Below, one piece after another: positions 43,970 through 54,380 of a stretch of DNA of 64,000 bases. The notes beneath the pieces were generated by a model. The model searched no databases. It saw nothing but the letters and a program-made list of their open reading frames with translations, and was not told the origin of the DNA. The stretch comes from Plutella xylostella (lineage: Eukaryota; Arthropoda; Insecta; Lepidoptera; Plutellidae). Within the stretch, counting starts at the first letter, position 1. Each line of letters begins with the position of its first letter. The stretch is from assembly GCF_932276165.1 (NCBI RefSeq), contig NC_064009.1:7316001-7380000 (forward strand), written 5' to 3'. The translations under genes and the position numbers were made by a program.

Positions 43970-45138
43970 TGTAGTGAACCGTGGGCGTCAAGAGATGGCG
44001 CTAGTAGTCACATTTGAAATCAATAATTAGACTAGACATTCCATTCTGCCAAGTGGCGGGTAGGTGGAGTTTAAGTGGAGAAATAAATGTGAACGGACAC
44101 GATAAGTTTACGTTGTGCGATAATTTGTAATTTACGTAATATATCGGCCATTATCTGGGATATTGGACATTGTAAAGTTTAGTGTGATTATTTGCTGTCA
44201 CGGGGTAAGTTTTAAACCATAAGAAATCACCGTAGCTTTGAATCAGTTGCCTACGTAATTTCGGTACTTAGCATTTGTGTTTTATTGCAGCCTATCGCAA
44301 CGCCCTTTATATAATGAAGAAGATCAGTGCCTGGTGAAGTGATGACTGATGAGATTCCCTTCTTGAGTGATTTTAATTAAATACTCTCGTCATCCAAATA
44401 ACCCGCGGTGATGCGACATCACACCGCGGCATAAGAAGGCTGAATTCGCACCTGCCGATAAGTCACTCTCGGGTGTAATCGTAGATGGCTCGACTAGTAA
44501 TAGCTGATCTCGGGTTCGATCCTCACCTCGAGCAAAGTTTCCTTTTGTGTTTTTTTATTTTATTATAAACTCATCTATGGTTAACTCTGGTTCGATCCTG
44601 ACTACGGGCAGAGTTCCTTTTGTGTTTTTTAATTTTTAGTATTAGTCAACTTACTTGTAATAGTTGAACTCGGGTTCGATCCTCACCCCGAGCAAAGCTT
44701 CCTTTTTTGTTTTTTATTTTATTGTAAATTCATTCATGATAAGTTAACTCGGGTTCGATCCTCACCACGGGCAGAGTTCCCTTTTGTGTTTTTATTTTAT
44801 TGTAAATTCATTCATGATAAGTTAACTCGGGTTCGATCCTCACCTCGGGCAGAGTTCCCTTTTGTGTTTTTTTTATTTTAGCATCAACTCAATTTAATAT
44901 TGGGAAGACATCAGCTTCTTGCTAATTGGCTATTCGTGTTGTAAATAATTAGTTAGTAATTTAGATTAGTATTGCCAGTCATAGGCGTATCTTTAAGGTG
45001 CATGTTAGATTAAGCTTAGCTATAACAAGATTAAGAGCTGCCTTGCCGGCGTTGTGTCATTATACTCGCCTTATTACAGTGATGTACTTCAACTACAACT
45101 TGTCTCATTGAACTCCACGATAAATCCCGGTCATTACA
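43970..45138 (+). repeat. 3' LTR of the Gypsy element
   Basis: 1169 bp, matching the 5' LTR except for one missing T, including all five B-box repeats (cores at 44513, 44589, 44673, 44752, 44830). Confidence 0.92.
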
Positions 45139-45142
45139 ATTG

Positions 45143-45624
45143 CTATATTACAGCTACCTTGTCATCACCGACACATTAGCAATCAACATTCAACCGCCAA
45201 ACGTCTGTCAGATGCATAGAAGTTCCGTCAGATTTGACGGATAAGCTGCTTCGATTAATGAGCCGTTTTCCTTGACAGCTGTCAGTTGAGCTTTTGGGTA
45301 AGCCGATAGATGGCGTGAAAACGCAGTGTATCAACTGTCAAAAATTACATAGAGAGCAAAGAGTACTAAACTCAGAATAAGAACTCACTAGTTGTGATTA
45401 AATGTCGGGTGGTAGCGCGAGCCATCCTTCCGAGGCTCAGACTGCATGTGGCTTGGGATAGTGCTAAGTATCAAGGGAGGAGGAGCAGATAGCTCAACTA
45501 CAACTCAATTAATACAGGAGAAACACAAGGAAACTGAGAAAACATGAAAAGAACGGCTGTATGCACAATCGCACTGAACGCTGAAGCAACAGTGACATCG
45601 ACATCATAGAGAAAATAATACTAC
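45143..45624. other. Spacer between the two LTR elements; no gene recognised
   Basis: Nothing recognised except AT-rich sequence with a few TGACAG-type motifs near 45270-45340. Confidence 0.4.
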
Positions 45625-45629
45625 AATTC

Positions 45630-45799
45630 TGTTGGAAAAAGAAAAGTTTACAGTTTGAATTTAGTATGACATAATATTATTATGATCTATGGAAACTGTC
45701 TTCGCCCCGTGTTCTAGCTGTCGTGTGTGTTGCAGAAAATAAATATTATTATTTATCAGAAATCTCAAGTTTTACTTGCAATTCCTTCAAAACTCAACA
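45630..45799 (+). repeat. 5' LTR of the Copia element
   Basis: TG…CA ends; 170 bp, with AATAAATATTATTATTT near the middle as a possible polyadenylation region. Confidence 0.88.
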
Positions 45800-45815
45800 G
45801 GTTATGGGCCCAGGA
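45800..45815 (+). other. Copia-type primer binding site
   Basis: GGTTATGGGCCCAGG complements the anticodon arm of initiator tRNA-Met, the half-tRNA primer used by copia-like elements. Confidence 0.7.
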
Positions 45816-45889
45816 AGCTCTGAAGCTTAGAGAAAAGAAGAAACAGCTAAGAAAAAGAAAATTATTAGAAAATTATTGTTTGGTGAAAA

Positions 45890-47530
45890 ATGGCGTTGAC
45901 AGCGGCACAAACTATGAATATTGAAAAATTTGATGGAAGTAATTTTCGGCAGTGGAAGTTTCAGATGAAGTGTGCATTGCAGGCAAACGGAATAGACATC
46001 TCCAAACCAAAACCAGCGACTAAGGAAGGTGATTGGCTCAAGAAAGATGGTATGGCTATGTACATTTTAACGTCCTCAATGGAGCTGAAACAAATTACAC
46101 TCATAGAAAATTGTGAAACCGCTCAAGAAATCATGTTGAAGATGGAATCAATATATGAGCAGAAGAGTGAGTTGAATAAAATGGTTCTTCATGAAAGATT
46201 TTACCAATACAGAATGTCTTCAAGTGAAAGTGTCGCGGAGCACATCTCCAAAGTAGAGAACTTGGCTCAACAGCTAAAAGATAGTGGTGAGAATGTAAGT
46301 GAGTTGGCCATCATCACTAAGATACTTGGAACGTTACCTGCCAAATACAGATCGTTACGTCAGGCATGGATGTCATTAGATGTCAAACAACAAACGCTGA
46401 GTAACTTGACTGCTCGTCTGTTGGATGAAGAAGCCAGCTTAAAGCGTGAAGAAAAGCACGAAACAGCCCTATTGGTAGCAAACAATAAACAAAAGAATGC
46501 GAAGGAAGCCAGTGCTGGTAGCTCAATGAAAAACAGAATAAAACATCGGTTTGAGTGCTACAACTGCGGAAAGAGAGGCCATTTCTCTAAAGAATGTCGT
46601 GCCCCGAGAAAGGGTAGCAGGAATCCAGTTGGTAAGAATATGTTGGCTTTAAATATAGAAACCAATCTCAGTGAAGTTGATGACACTTGGATATTGGACA
46701 GTGGTGCGTCGGCACATATGAGCTGTAGAAGAGATTATTTTGAAGAACTTGTTCAATGCGAAGAAAAATTGACATTAGCAAATAAGCACAATGTAGAGGT
46801 GAAAGGCATTGGAAAAATAAAGATAAAGAGAATGGTTGATGGACAGTGGGAGCAAAGCATGCTGGAAGGAGTTCTGTACGTGCCCAGCTTAAGAAGGAAT
46901 GTAGTGTCTGAAGGTGTCATTCTTCGGAAAGGATACACTGTCATTAAAAAGCAACCCAATGCAATGATTTATAAGGAGAATGAGGTGGTGATGACTGGTA
47001 ATATAACAGAAAACAACTTGTTTGAATTAAAAATCCAAGTATGTAGTCAGGAAGAAATTAACATGGTAGAAAGTTCACCAGTAAAAAGTAGTGACAGCAA
47101 GAGGAAGTGTCAAGAAATTGAAAACAGAAGACCGTTTGATTTAGAAGTCAATTTAAGATCACAAAGAAAAGGGAAACTTGAGGAAAATAATGCAGAATTG
47201 TCGCAAGAGGCAATAGAATGTCCACACAAGATAGAATGTTCAGGATCTGTGAAGGAAGAACGAATCGCAGTAGAAGAAAATGGAACTTGGTGCAGAGTTG
47301 AAGACATCGTCATCAAGAAAGATGAGAAAGGTAGAGCTACACGTAGATGTTATAAAGCTCGTCGTCGTCGCGGTGACTCTCGCCCGTGGTGCAGTCAGAA
47401 ACAAAAGACGGTGCCCTCTACTACCGAGGCAGAATGTGTAGCGGCTCGTAATTCAGCTAAAGAAACATTGTGGCTTAGAGATGTATTGTTAGAAATAGGT
47501 GAAAATGATATTTTTGATTGTACAGAATGA
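45890..47530 (+). CDS. Copia Gag-protease fused to RT and RNase H remnants
   Basis: 546 residues in one frame from a clear ATG. Residues 1-215 are a Copia Gag (KFDGSNFRQWKFQM, LGTLPAKYRSLRQAW). A CX2CX4HX4C knuckle lies at C223-C236 and the aspartic protease motif WILDSGASAHM at 267-277 (D270). The region to about 380 is the rest of protease. Then most of integrase is missing. Residues 462-490 resemble the RT start (EENGTW, KKDEKGR, YKAR). The frame jumps at about 493-499 to the end of RNase H (WCSQKQKTVPSTTEAECVAA, AKETLWLR). Catalytic parts of integrase and RT are absent, so it cannot transpose alone. It could still make particles and process Gag. At least two deletions kept the frame open. 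Confidence 0.88.
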   Translation: MALTAAQTMNIEKFDGSNFRQWKFQMKCALQANGIDISKPKPATKEGDWLKKDGMAMYILTSSMELKQITLIENCETAQEIMLKMESIYEQKSELNKMVLHERFYQYRMSSSESVAEHISKVENLAQQLKDSGENVSELAIITKILGTLPAKYRSLRQAWMSLDVKQQTLSNLTARLLDEEASLKREEKHETALLVANNKQKNAKEASAGSSMKNRIKHRFECYNCGKRGHFSKECRAPRKGSRNPVGKNMLALNIETNLSEVDDTWILDSGASAHMSCRRDYFEELVQCEEKLTLANKHNVEVKGIGKIKIKRMVDGQWEQSMLEGVLYVPSLRRNVVSEGVILRKGYTVIKKQPNAMIYKENEVVMTGNITENNLFELKIQVCSQEEINMVESSPVKSSDSKRKCQEIENRRPFDLEVNLRSQRKGKLEENNAELSQEAIECPHKIECSGSVKEERIAVEENGTWCRVEDIVIKKDEKGRATRRCYKARRRRGDSRPWCSQKQKTVPSTTEAECVAARNSAKETLWLRDVLLEIGENDIFDCTE

Positions 47531-47625
47531 CTGAAATAGATTTAGATTAGAAGACGTTTTAGAAGCAGCTAGAAAGTATTAGGTTGTTTTGTATTAATAT
47601 TATGTTGGTAAACTTTTAGTGGGAG

Positions 47626-47796
47626 TGTTGGAAAAAGAAAAGTTTACAGTTTGAATTTAGTATGACATAATATTATTATGATCTATGGAAACTGTCTTCG
47701 CCCCGTGTTCTAGCTGTCGTGTGTGTTGCAGAAAATAAATATTATTATTTATCAGAAATCTCAAGTTTTACTTGCAATTCCTTCAAAACCTCAACA
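47626..47796 (+). repeat. 3' LTR of the Copia element
   Basis: 171 bp, one C longer than the 5' LTR near its end; otherwise I see no difference. Confidence 0.88.
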
Positions 47797-47998
47797 AATT
47801 CTACCTACCTACGTCACTTTCACATTTCGTTAGCCTCACAGAATAACATATTGTGATCTGAGTGTGTTCTGAGGGTTTGAAAGTTGGTACAACCCCAGAC
47901 AACGCCATCTATTTCTCCAAAAAGGAACTTTTTTTTTTTTTTAACAAACGCCTCATTATGTTCTGTTGCCCGAGCACAGGATTCGAAACCTCCGTTTA

Positions 47999-49150
47999 TA
48001 GCTGAACACAAAAGAGTAGAGATTAATGTTTTTGGAACTAAACAGATTTAAACCTGGCAATAAAAAAAAACTCGTTATTTGTGGTCTGTTTCTATGGTTT
48101 GAATGTCAAACTCACCCTGTTCCTGTATAAACAAATCGAATTTTGCTTAATTTTGGAGTTTTGTGGATTGTTGAGTTTGTTCACGAGGTGAAAATGAATA
48201 AAACCATTTGCAGCGAAGCTAGACAGATGATTTACAGCGTTTACCTACGATGTTTGGCGGAGAATGAGGCTGGAGAAGTATTAGTCAATATATACGATGT
48301 TTATGAAAGAGCAGCGTTTTATACTGGTGAGTAGGTACTTAATTTCTAACCATTAACATACATTGCTTATATTTCTTGTAAAAAAGTACTATTTTGATGT
48401 AATAGAATGCCTTTCAATGTGTATTTGTTATTCTTATAGAGGTTAGAAAATACTAGTGTCAAACGTTACATGACATCACGGTCTGGATGCTAATGTTGTT
48501 AAAACATCAGGTCTAGATACTTTTTTACTAACCCCCGACTCAAAAAGGGTATCGATAAGTTTTACAGCTGTAGTTGTCTATGTGTGTCGGTCTCTCCGTG
48601 TTAGAGTACCTATTGTAAAAATATGTGTAAGAATATGGAGTCGGTATTAATTCCCCAGACATAATAATTTGCGAGTCACTGCTTTTCTGACCAATTAAAT
48701 AATTTGTTGCAGGAAAATCGGTAAACACAGTTTTAGAAGAATTGCCGTGGCACATTTGAACTTTTTCCTGAGCAAGAAAAAACTGTAAAAAAATATCGAT
48801 GTGTGATACTATCACTTTTCTCCTATAGTAATTACATAATGGGATAACCAACACGTGTTTCAGTGCAAAAAAACATTATGAAATACACAATGAAATAAAA
48901 GTTACAGTTGATTTGATTTAATGAAATTCATTCAAGACTGCCCCCCTCTCCCCTACTAATTTCTTCTCTTAACATAAATCTCCCCAAAAAGTGGCATTTT
49001 ATAATTAGTAAATATTTGAAACATTTCTCGTTTTGATTTTTTCTGCTAAAGTATCGTGATACTTTTGTCTGTTTTCTATACTATAATAGTGTGGCCACTT
49101 TCTTAGATTGCCACGCCCTCAATTATTCTCTACTCTTTTATGTTCAGCTA
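47999..49150 (+). mobile_element. Tc1/mariner-like element carrying a transposase first exon
   Basis: Inverted ends TAGCTGAACACAAAAGAG and CTCTTTTATGTTCAGCTA (about 27 bp, one or two mismatches) are flanked by TA on both sides (47997-47998, 49151-49152). The termini differ from those of the elements at 1 and 32689. It contains only the N-terminal exon of a transposase (48194-48326) and is otherwise non-coding, hence a deletion derivative. Confidence 0.65.
48194..48326 (+). pseudogene. N-terminal exon of a spliced DDE transposase
   Basis: ATG at 48194, preceded by GTGAAA, opens a frame reading MNKTICSEARQMIYSVYLRC … VYERAAFYTG. It stops being coding at a strong donor, ACTG|GTGAGT (48327). The pattern of a short helix-turn-helix exon ending in AA..TG resembles the start of the intron-bearing DDE_3-type transposases common in moths, the class whose C-terminus is seen at 1-495 and 32959-33470. 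A candidate acceptor (TATTCTTATAG, about 48440) leads to a stop within six codons, so the gene is broken. Confidence 0.55.
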
Positions 49151-49235
49151 TACGTTGCGTATCGTCAAATGTCACTGTCAAAATTTAAGGCAAATTTGTT
49201 AGTTCCAAAAGTGGCATTTGTTTTTTCCATGTTAG

Positions 49236-49350
49236 GTGGAATTTCACCAAACGCTAAACGTATTTAGTAGCCTGTCATACGTCTGTCAGTTAGTACAAAA
49301 TGTATTTAAAATTTGATTTTAATACGTTTAGCGTTTGGTAAAAGCGACCC
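49236..49350. mobile_element. Palindromic MITE, second copy of the family at 18187
   Basis: TTTCACCAAACGCTAAACGT … ACGTTTAGCGTTTGGTAAAA; the outer ~25 bases are complementary and the middle matches the 18187 copy in the other orientation. Confidence 0.65.
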
Positions 49351-50999
49351 TTCGTGTAGATTCGAAAATAGTATCGAATCCTATGCTCGCGCCTCTGTAG
49401 GAGTTACGCTGGAGTAAGTACCCAAGTACTTAATTTTAAAAAGCTTTAGAATCTGTGCATATTATTATGATCACAACTGTAATCCCCAAAGGGGTAGTCA
49501 GAGGTGACTGTACATTTGTACTCACGTTCTAAGTCAGGAGCCGTATCGCCGTTTTTGAATGAGTGCAATGCATTTAGGGTATACATCTAGAATCTAGATG
49601 TTTAGGTGTCCTCACGATGTGTTTCTTCACCGTAATAGTTTTTTGCAATTTGGCAAAATAGTTTATGGCCTCCTTGTACGCGGCACTAACTCACAGTGTT
49701 CCAATAAAGCACTTTACGCCTCATAGCCGTATCACGTAATGTGGCCTAGGAAAGTATAATAACCAACCCCTGCTGATCTTTATGATAAGCCCATGCTTCA
49801 TAACACAGGGCATAAACTTAGCCGATAATTTAATACCCACTATAATAATAATAACATTATTGTTACGGTTTCATATAATAACTACTAATTTATTGGCACG
49901 TAAAAGCTGATTACGAAAGTTCAAAAAAATCATAAAGTTTTCGTTTCTCGAAAACAAGTATCCGGTAATCACGACTTTTCAACACCATGGATTTGATTTC
50001 GGGAATAAAGTCATAAAAACACCTTAAAAAAGTAATTCTGCAAACAAGATTCTCTAACGAGTTTTACAGGCAATTCCCATAGCGGTAAAGACAATGCCTA
50101 CCACGTTTTTACGTTTACGACAGTTATCCTGAAAACAAAGCTACGGCGTCAGAAATTACGGCCTGAAAGCTTTATGTAATTAAATAGTTTGGATGGGCAG
50201 TAAGTAAAGGGGCCCTCTGCCTTTTAGGGAGTATTTAAAAGGTGTCTTAATGTTGAAGAATTTACATAGATGATCGCGTCGGTAGGTCCGATAGTCACCC
50301 TTCGTCAGTCTCTTGCTCGCCGCCGCCCGCGTCGCACGCAGTCTTCACGGGATATTATCGTACGCCTCCAAATAAATAAAATACTCATAAGAACCCCCAA
50401 GGAGTACCCTTCATGGTTTCAGATCATATTTCGCATCAAAAAGTGACAGCAAGTAGCTAAACCAAAGTTATTGGATTAATATTTGCACAGTAAGAAAAGT
50501 TTCAAAAACTTTTTTCCGTAACTTTTTGTGTTGTTTAAAGTTTTGTGAGTTGATAGACACACGTCTGTTTGTTGGATTATAATCAAAACTTGAAATGGAT
50601 TTGTAAATACCACGATATTTGAAACTTTTCGGTAGTTCCTGAGAAAATGTGACGATAATGAAACTCCGCAAATAATGAAAATAAACACATGAAAAGGTCA
50701 GTATTTATTTTTACGTAAAAATGTATTGCTGGTATATGGTTGAAATGTATTAAAATTAAAGCTTTCCTTTGTATACATGTGTTATATGTTTGCATATCTG
50801 CATACTTATGTTATAATTATGAAAGTTTGTAAGTACCTATGGATGCATGGACCATGTTTTTTACTCTTTCACGAGAAAAGAGCTATCTTTTTAATTAAAT
50901 TTGCCATGTAGTAACCTGACACAATTTTGTTAAACTTTTTTAGTGTCATGACGTATGAAAAAACTAGCAGTCATATCTGTGTTTCATAGAACAACGCGG
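49351..50999. other. No host gene established; SINE scraps and a CpG-rich patch
   Basis: 49470-49510 is a SINE tail fragment and 49570-49640 a type-2 SINE body fragment. At 50270-50446 an ATG frame of 58 codons runs through a CpG-rich, arginine-rich stretch with TCAGT at about 50304. It might be a promoter and first exon but nothing confirms it. Confidence 0.35.
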
Positions 51000-51106
51000 A
51001 CTCGGGTGTACTGTGTTTAAACAAATATCTGCCCCAGCCGGGAATCGAACCCGGGACCTTCGGCTCAGTAGTCAGGGTCACTAACCACTACGCCAATCGG
51101 TCGTCC
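51000..51106 (-). mobile_element. Type-1 SINE, head only
   Basis: Minus-strand tRNA-like head with TGGCGTAGTGG and B box GGTTCGATTCC, followed by GGCAGATATTTGTTTAAACA; truncated soon after. Confidence 0.65.
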
Positions 51107-51739
51107 GGATGAAAGTTAAAAGTTATCTGGGGTATAGTTCCGATGCTGTCGCATCTGAATGTTTGTATTAGTGACAGCGATAATTTTATTCCTCGAATAA
51201 CATTTATCTGACTTGAAAAATCAGCCGTAAATCGTATAGATCAATGGGATATTTCCTAAGCCCGGGATAAAAAACGGCTTCAATACTTTTCCATTCAACC
51301 AATTTTAATAAATCATAGAGACTGGGTTCTCTTAATTCTGTTTGAGTCTGTATAAACAATGAATCGGGGAAATTTAATATTGAACTATAAGCCGTTCACA
51401 ATAACACATAACTGAATTATTATTTGATCGTAAACAAAGTTAATTAAAATATAAATTCAATAAAAAATGTAACCCCCTATTGTTATTTGGTTTTGAGTTT
51501 TTTTGTTATACTTTAGGATGCTGCGCTGTCGTGAAAATATACTACGTTGTTTTGGTCTCTATTGGTTCCCCTTCGGTTGTGGTGTCCTAGGCAATTGCTA
51601 AATTTGTTAAAGGGTTAATGGTCACCTCACATATAATTGTAACGTAAAGGGAGCGCTTCATTTTCTTCAGACCAGAAGATTTAAAAAAATAGTGTTAGCG
51701 CTCGTAGGTATTCATACTGACGATGTAAAAAATTAGGTA

Positions 51740-51785
51740 CTAGCTGCCCCCGTGAGCTTCGCTTCGCCTTAAAATATTTTCCCGT
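51740..51785 (-). repeat. Helitron-like 3' end fragment (H6)
   Basis: Minus-strand text AAGGCGAAGCGAAGCTCACG then GGGGCAGCTAG followed by T; only the 3' end of the family remains. Confidence 0.55.
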
Positions 51786-51930
51786 AAAGAAAGTTATCCT
51801 TACGCCGCCAAAATAAATAAATTTTGATTACGTAATGATTACAAAAATAAGACAAACCTAAATACATTTATGTATGAGCACAGAAACTAGAGATTTCCTT
51901 ATGGTACCTATACTTAAAATTCCAAATAAG

Positions 51931-52010
51931 TACATGTCAGCGTCGGGTTTCGATTCCGCATCTCTGGCGTGAGAAACGAGCGCTTACCCGAATATGCTAC
52001 TACCGCTTAA
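51931..52010 (-). repeat. Type-2 SINE head fragment
   Basis: Minus-strand head with degenerate A box (TAGCATATTCGG) and B-box-like GAATCGAAACCC, followed by GACGCTGACATGTAC; old and truncated. Confidence 0.55.
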
Positions 52011-53417
52011 ACGAACTTACCGCCTAATCTCAAAGTCTTGTCTCCGACTACACAAGAACTACAAAATTCGTTTGGCCCGTATAATGATTGCCTACCATAG
52101 ACTTAAACACTATAATGAACTTATTAAGGTTTGCCTACCCTTTTAACTGAAACTTCAGCCGATTGAAACCTGTTTAACTCAAGTTAGTTGACATTCGACC
52201 TTCTTTAGAAATCGACATAAATAAACGGTGAAATAAAGAGGAAAGAGCCTTTCGTTCCACCTTTTTACGACTTACACTCATAAAACGACACTCTTGTGAA
52301 GCGAATTCATTACTTCATAACTTCTCAAAGAATTTCCGGAAAAAATAGGAGTTTCCGGCGGAAACCAGGTGGAATTTCCACTTAATAGTGAACACGAGCG
52401 TGGTGTAGGCGCCATTTAACAAATATTACCATGAATGTTTTTAACTTCAGTTAGTAATTTGAGTTTTGCATTGAAAAACCGCTTTTATTTTGCTATTTAG
52501 GTTAAATGTGTGCAGATTCTAAAATATTCAAAATAATTTCTGTAAATTTTTGTAAATTTTTATGTTTTTACTTTTTTATTTTAATAATTTAGTCTTAGGT
52601 ACTTAGTTACAGTAGCTTATAATAATGAATATATGTATATTAAATACACAAAGTAGATTGTAATAATTGTATGCTTTTACTGTGTTTATAAATTGTTATG
52701 TATTTATGTTTTTTGTGTACAATAAAGTGTTAAAATAAATAAATAAAATAAAATATATAATGAATATAAATAAAATACACAAACGATTACAAAGACCTGT
52801 TTGTAACAGCAAACCTCCTTTAGATTTAGAAATTCCAAAGCTGGAAATATTGTAGTAACATGCCGGATGCATTAGTTCGTTCAGTTGGTGTTTTCATTTG
52901 TTTTACATAATAGAACCACCCGTGTGAACCGCTTACATTGTTAGAATGTGACCTGAATAATATTTAAATGTAACAGACATTGAGAAAAATACCTACGAAC
53001 TCTGTAAACCTACACTCTAGGGCAATAAAACAGTTACAGTTAGAAAAGCACCAAATTATTGTAAAACGGAAAAGGCTAGGTTAATGACGCCCTCTGCAAC
53101 ATTACATCACTTTTAACAGAGCATGAGGATATTACCAACTAAAAAAGATTATATTTAGTTAAAATATTAAAATAAATGTCTGAAAAAATTCAAGTCGTTC
53201 AGTTTTGGCATTTTGTGAGTGGAACTTTTTCATTGCCAGTGAGTATAAATCTACCAAATTGTGTATGCTTAAATATTGAGGAAAAATGATTGTATTAAAA
53301 CCTTACGTATTAGGTATAACTCTATGTACTTAGTACTTTTGTACGTAGTACAATGGTCCTAACATATTTAACTATACGATCAACTGATTAATCCCGTTGA
53401 AAACTCCACAGGAGGAA
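52011..53417. other. No gene recognised
   Basis: AT-rich. A stretch ending AATAAATAAATAAAATAAAA (about 52730-52755) looks like a retroposon 3' tail. Confidence 0.4.
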
Positions 53418-53419
53418 TA

Positions 53420-53606
53420 CAGGGTGTTACAAAAAGGGTATACTAAGCCAAAACCTACATATCTAAGCCCGAAAATGAAATCATCATTTCAAAATTCGCG
53501 AAAAAAATATATCATTTTCCATAGAAACTATGTTGGTCACGTGGCTTTCTTTACATCATTTTTATACCATGCTACTTAGTATAAGTACCCTTTTTGCAAC
53601 ATCCTG
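53420..53606. mobile_element. 187-bp mariner-like MITE
   Basis: CAGGGTGTTACAAAAAGGGT … ACCCTTTTTGCAACATCCTG, flanked by TA (53418-53419, 53607-53608). The ends pair for about 28 bp. The 57-bp element at 23949 is a shortened relative. Confidence 0.7.
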
Positions 53607-53732
53607 TATATTTGGACAACGGTTCAGTTTGACCATTTGTATTTATTTATTCAACCAAAACAATCCTTAAAAACTAATATTTACAATATCAGCCAAACAA
53701 CTGAGCTGTTTATCGGCGGTAATACTCCCATT

Positions 53733-54064
53733 CTATTCTATTCTCTGTGGGGGTGTAGGTACCTGCACCTGGCTCTCTCGAATGGAACCTTTGTGCATAT
53801 CCCCAAGGTCTAAACTGCCTTCCTAAGCTAGGACCATTTCCCACCACGCTGGTCCACTGCGGGTTGGTGGGTTCACATATCTAGATGTGCTAAATCTAGA
53901 TATGCAGGTTTCCTCACGATGTTTTCCTTCACCGTAAGAGGGATGGTATACATTGTACTTAAGTTAAAAGAACTCATTGGTACATGTCAGCGCCGGGGTT
54001 CGAACCCGCATCTCTGGCGTGAGGAGCGGGCCCTTACCCGACTGAGCTACCACCACTCTCTTAC
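53733..54064 (-). mobile_element. tRNA-headed SINE (type 2)
   Basis: Same family and orientation as 10430-10774, over 90% alike by eye, with A box TAGCTCAGTCGG and B box GGTTCGAACCC. Imperfect target duplication: AATACTCCCATT (53721) and AATAATCCCATT (54065). Confidence 0.75.
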
Positions 54065-54257
54065 TAATAATCCCATTTAAATTACAATGATATTACACTA
54101 AACAAGTACCTACCTACCTAAGTTATAATACATGCATATAATGGCAACTTATGTACTCGTATGTGTGTATATTATAGTTAGTGTGTAGTATATTAATGAA
54201 TCTAAATTTCCTTTTAACATGTACACTACACTTAATCTCATGTCTTATTCCCTCCAT

Positions 54258-54380
54258 CCAAAGGTTGTCTGGCAGAGATCACTTTTAGTGATAAGACCGC
54301 CTTTTGTACCCTAATTAAGTTGTAATTTGTTATTCATATGATTCTTTGTTGGTGTGCAAATAAAGCGTATTCTATGTATC
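54258..54380 (+). repeat. Non-LTR retroposon 3' tail
   Basis: GGTTGTCTGGCAGAGATCAC, then TTTTAGTGATAAGACCGCC … AATAAAG and TCTATCTATC repeats; a relative lies at 25079-25185. Only the tail is present. Confidence 0.5.

Larger units (their letters stand above)
37758..45142 (+). mobile_element. Complete Ty3/Gypsy LTR retrotransposon (element body 37762-45138)
   Basis: A 4-bp target duplication, ATTG (37758-37761 and 45139-45142), flanks two LTRs of 1170 and 1169 bp beginning TGTAGTG and ending TTACA. The internal part holds a primer site, gag, overlapping pol and a polypurine tract. Order PR-RT-RNaseH-INT in pol is that of Ty3/Gypsy. There is no env-like frame: only 89 bases separate pol from the 3' LTR. 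Both ORFs are open and the LTRs appear identical except for one T, so this is a recent and possibly still active insertion. Affiliation to a clade (Mdg3-like is my guess) cannot be settled by eye. Confidence 0.93.
45625..47801 (+). mobile_element. Internally deleted Ty1/Copia LTR retrotransposon (element body 45630-47796)
   Basis: LTRs of 170 and 171 bp (45630-45799, 47626-47796; TGTTGG…CAACA) differ by a single C. The target duplication AATTC is perfect (45625-45629, 47797-47801). The primer site GGTTATGGGCCCAGG directly follows the 5' LTR and complements the anticodon arm of initiator tRNA-Met, as in Drosophila copia. A purine tract AGTGGGAG precedes the 3' LTR. At 2.17 kb it is less than half a normal Copia element, so it must be mobilised in trans. 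The intact flanks and near-identical LTRs show the deleted form itself inserted recently. Confidence 0.9.
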
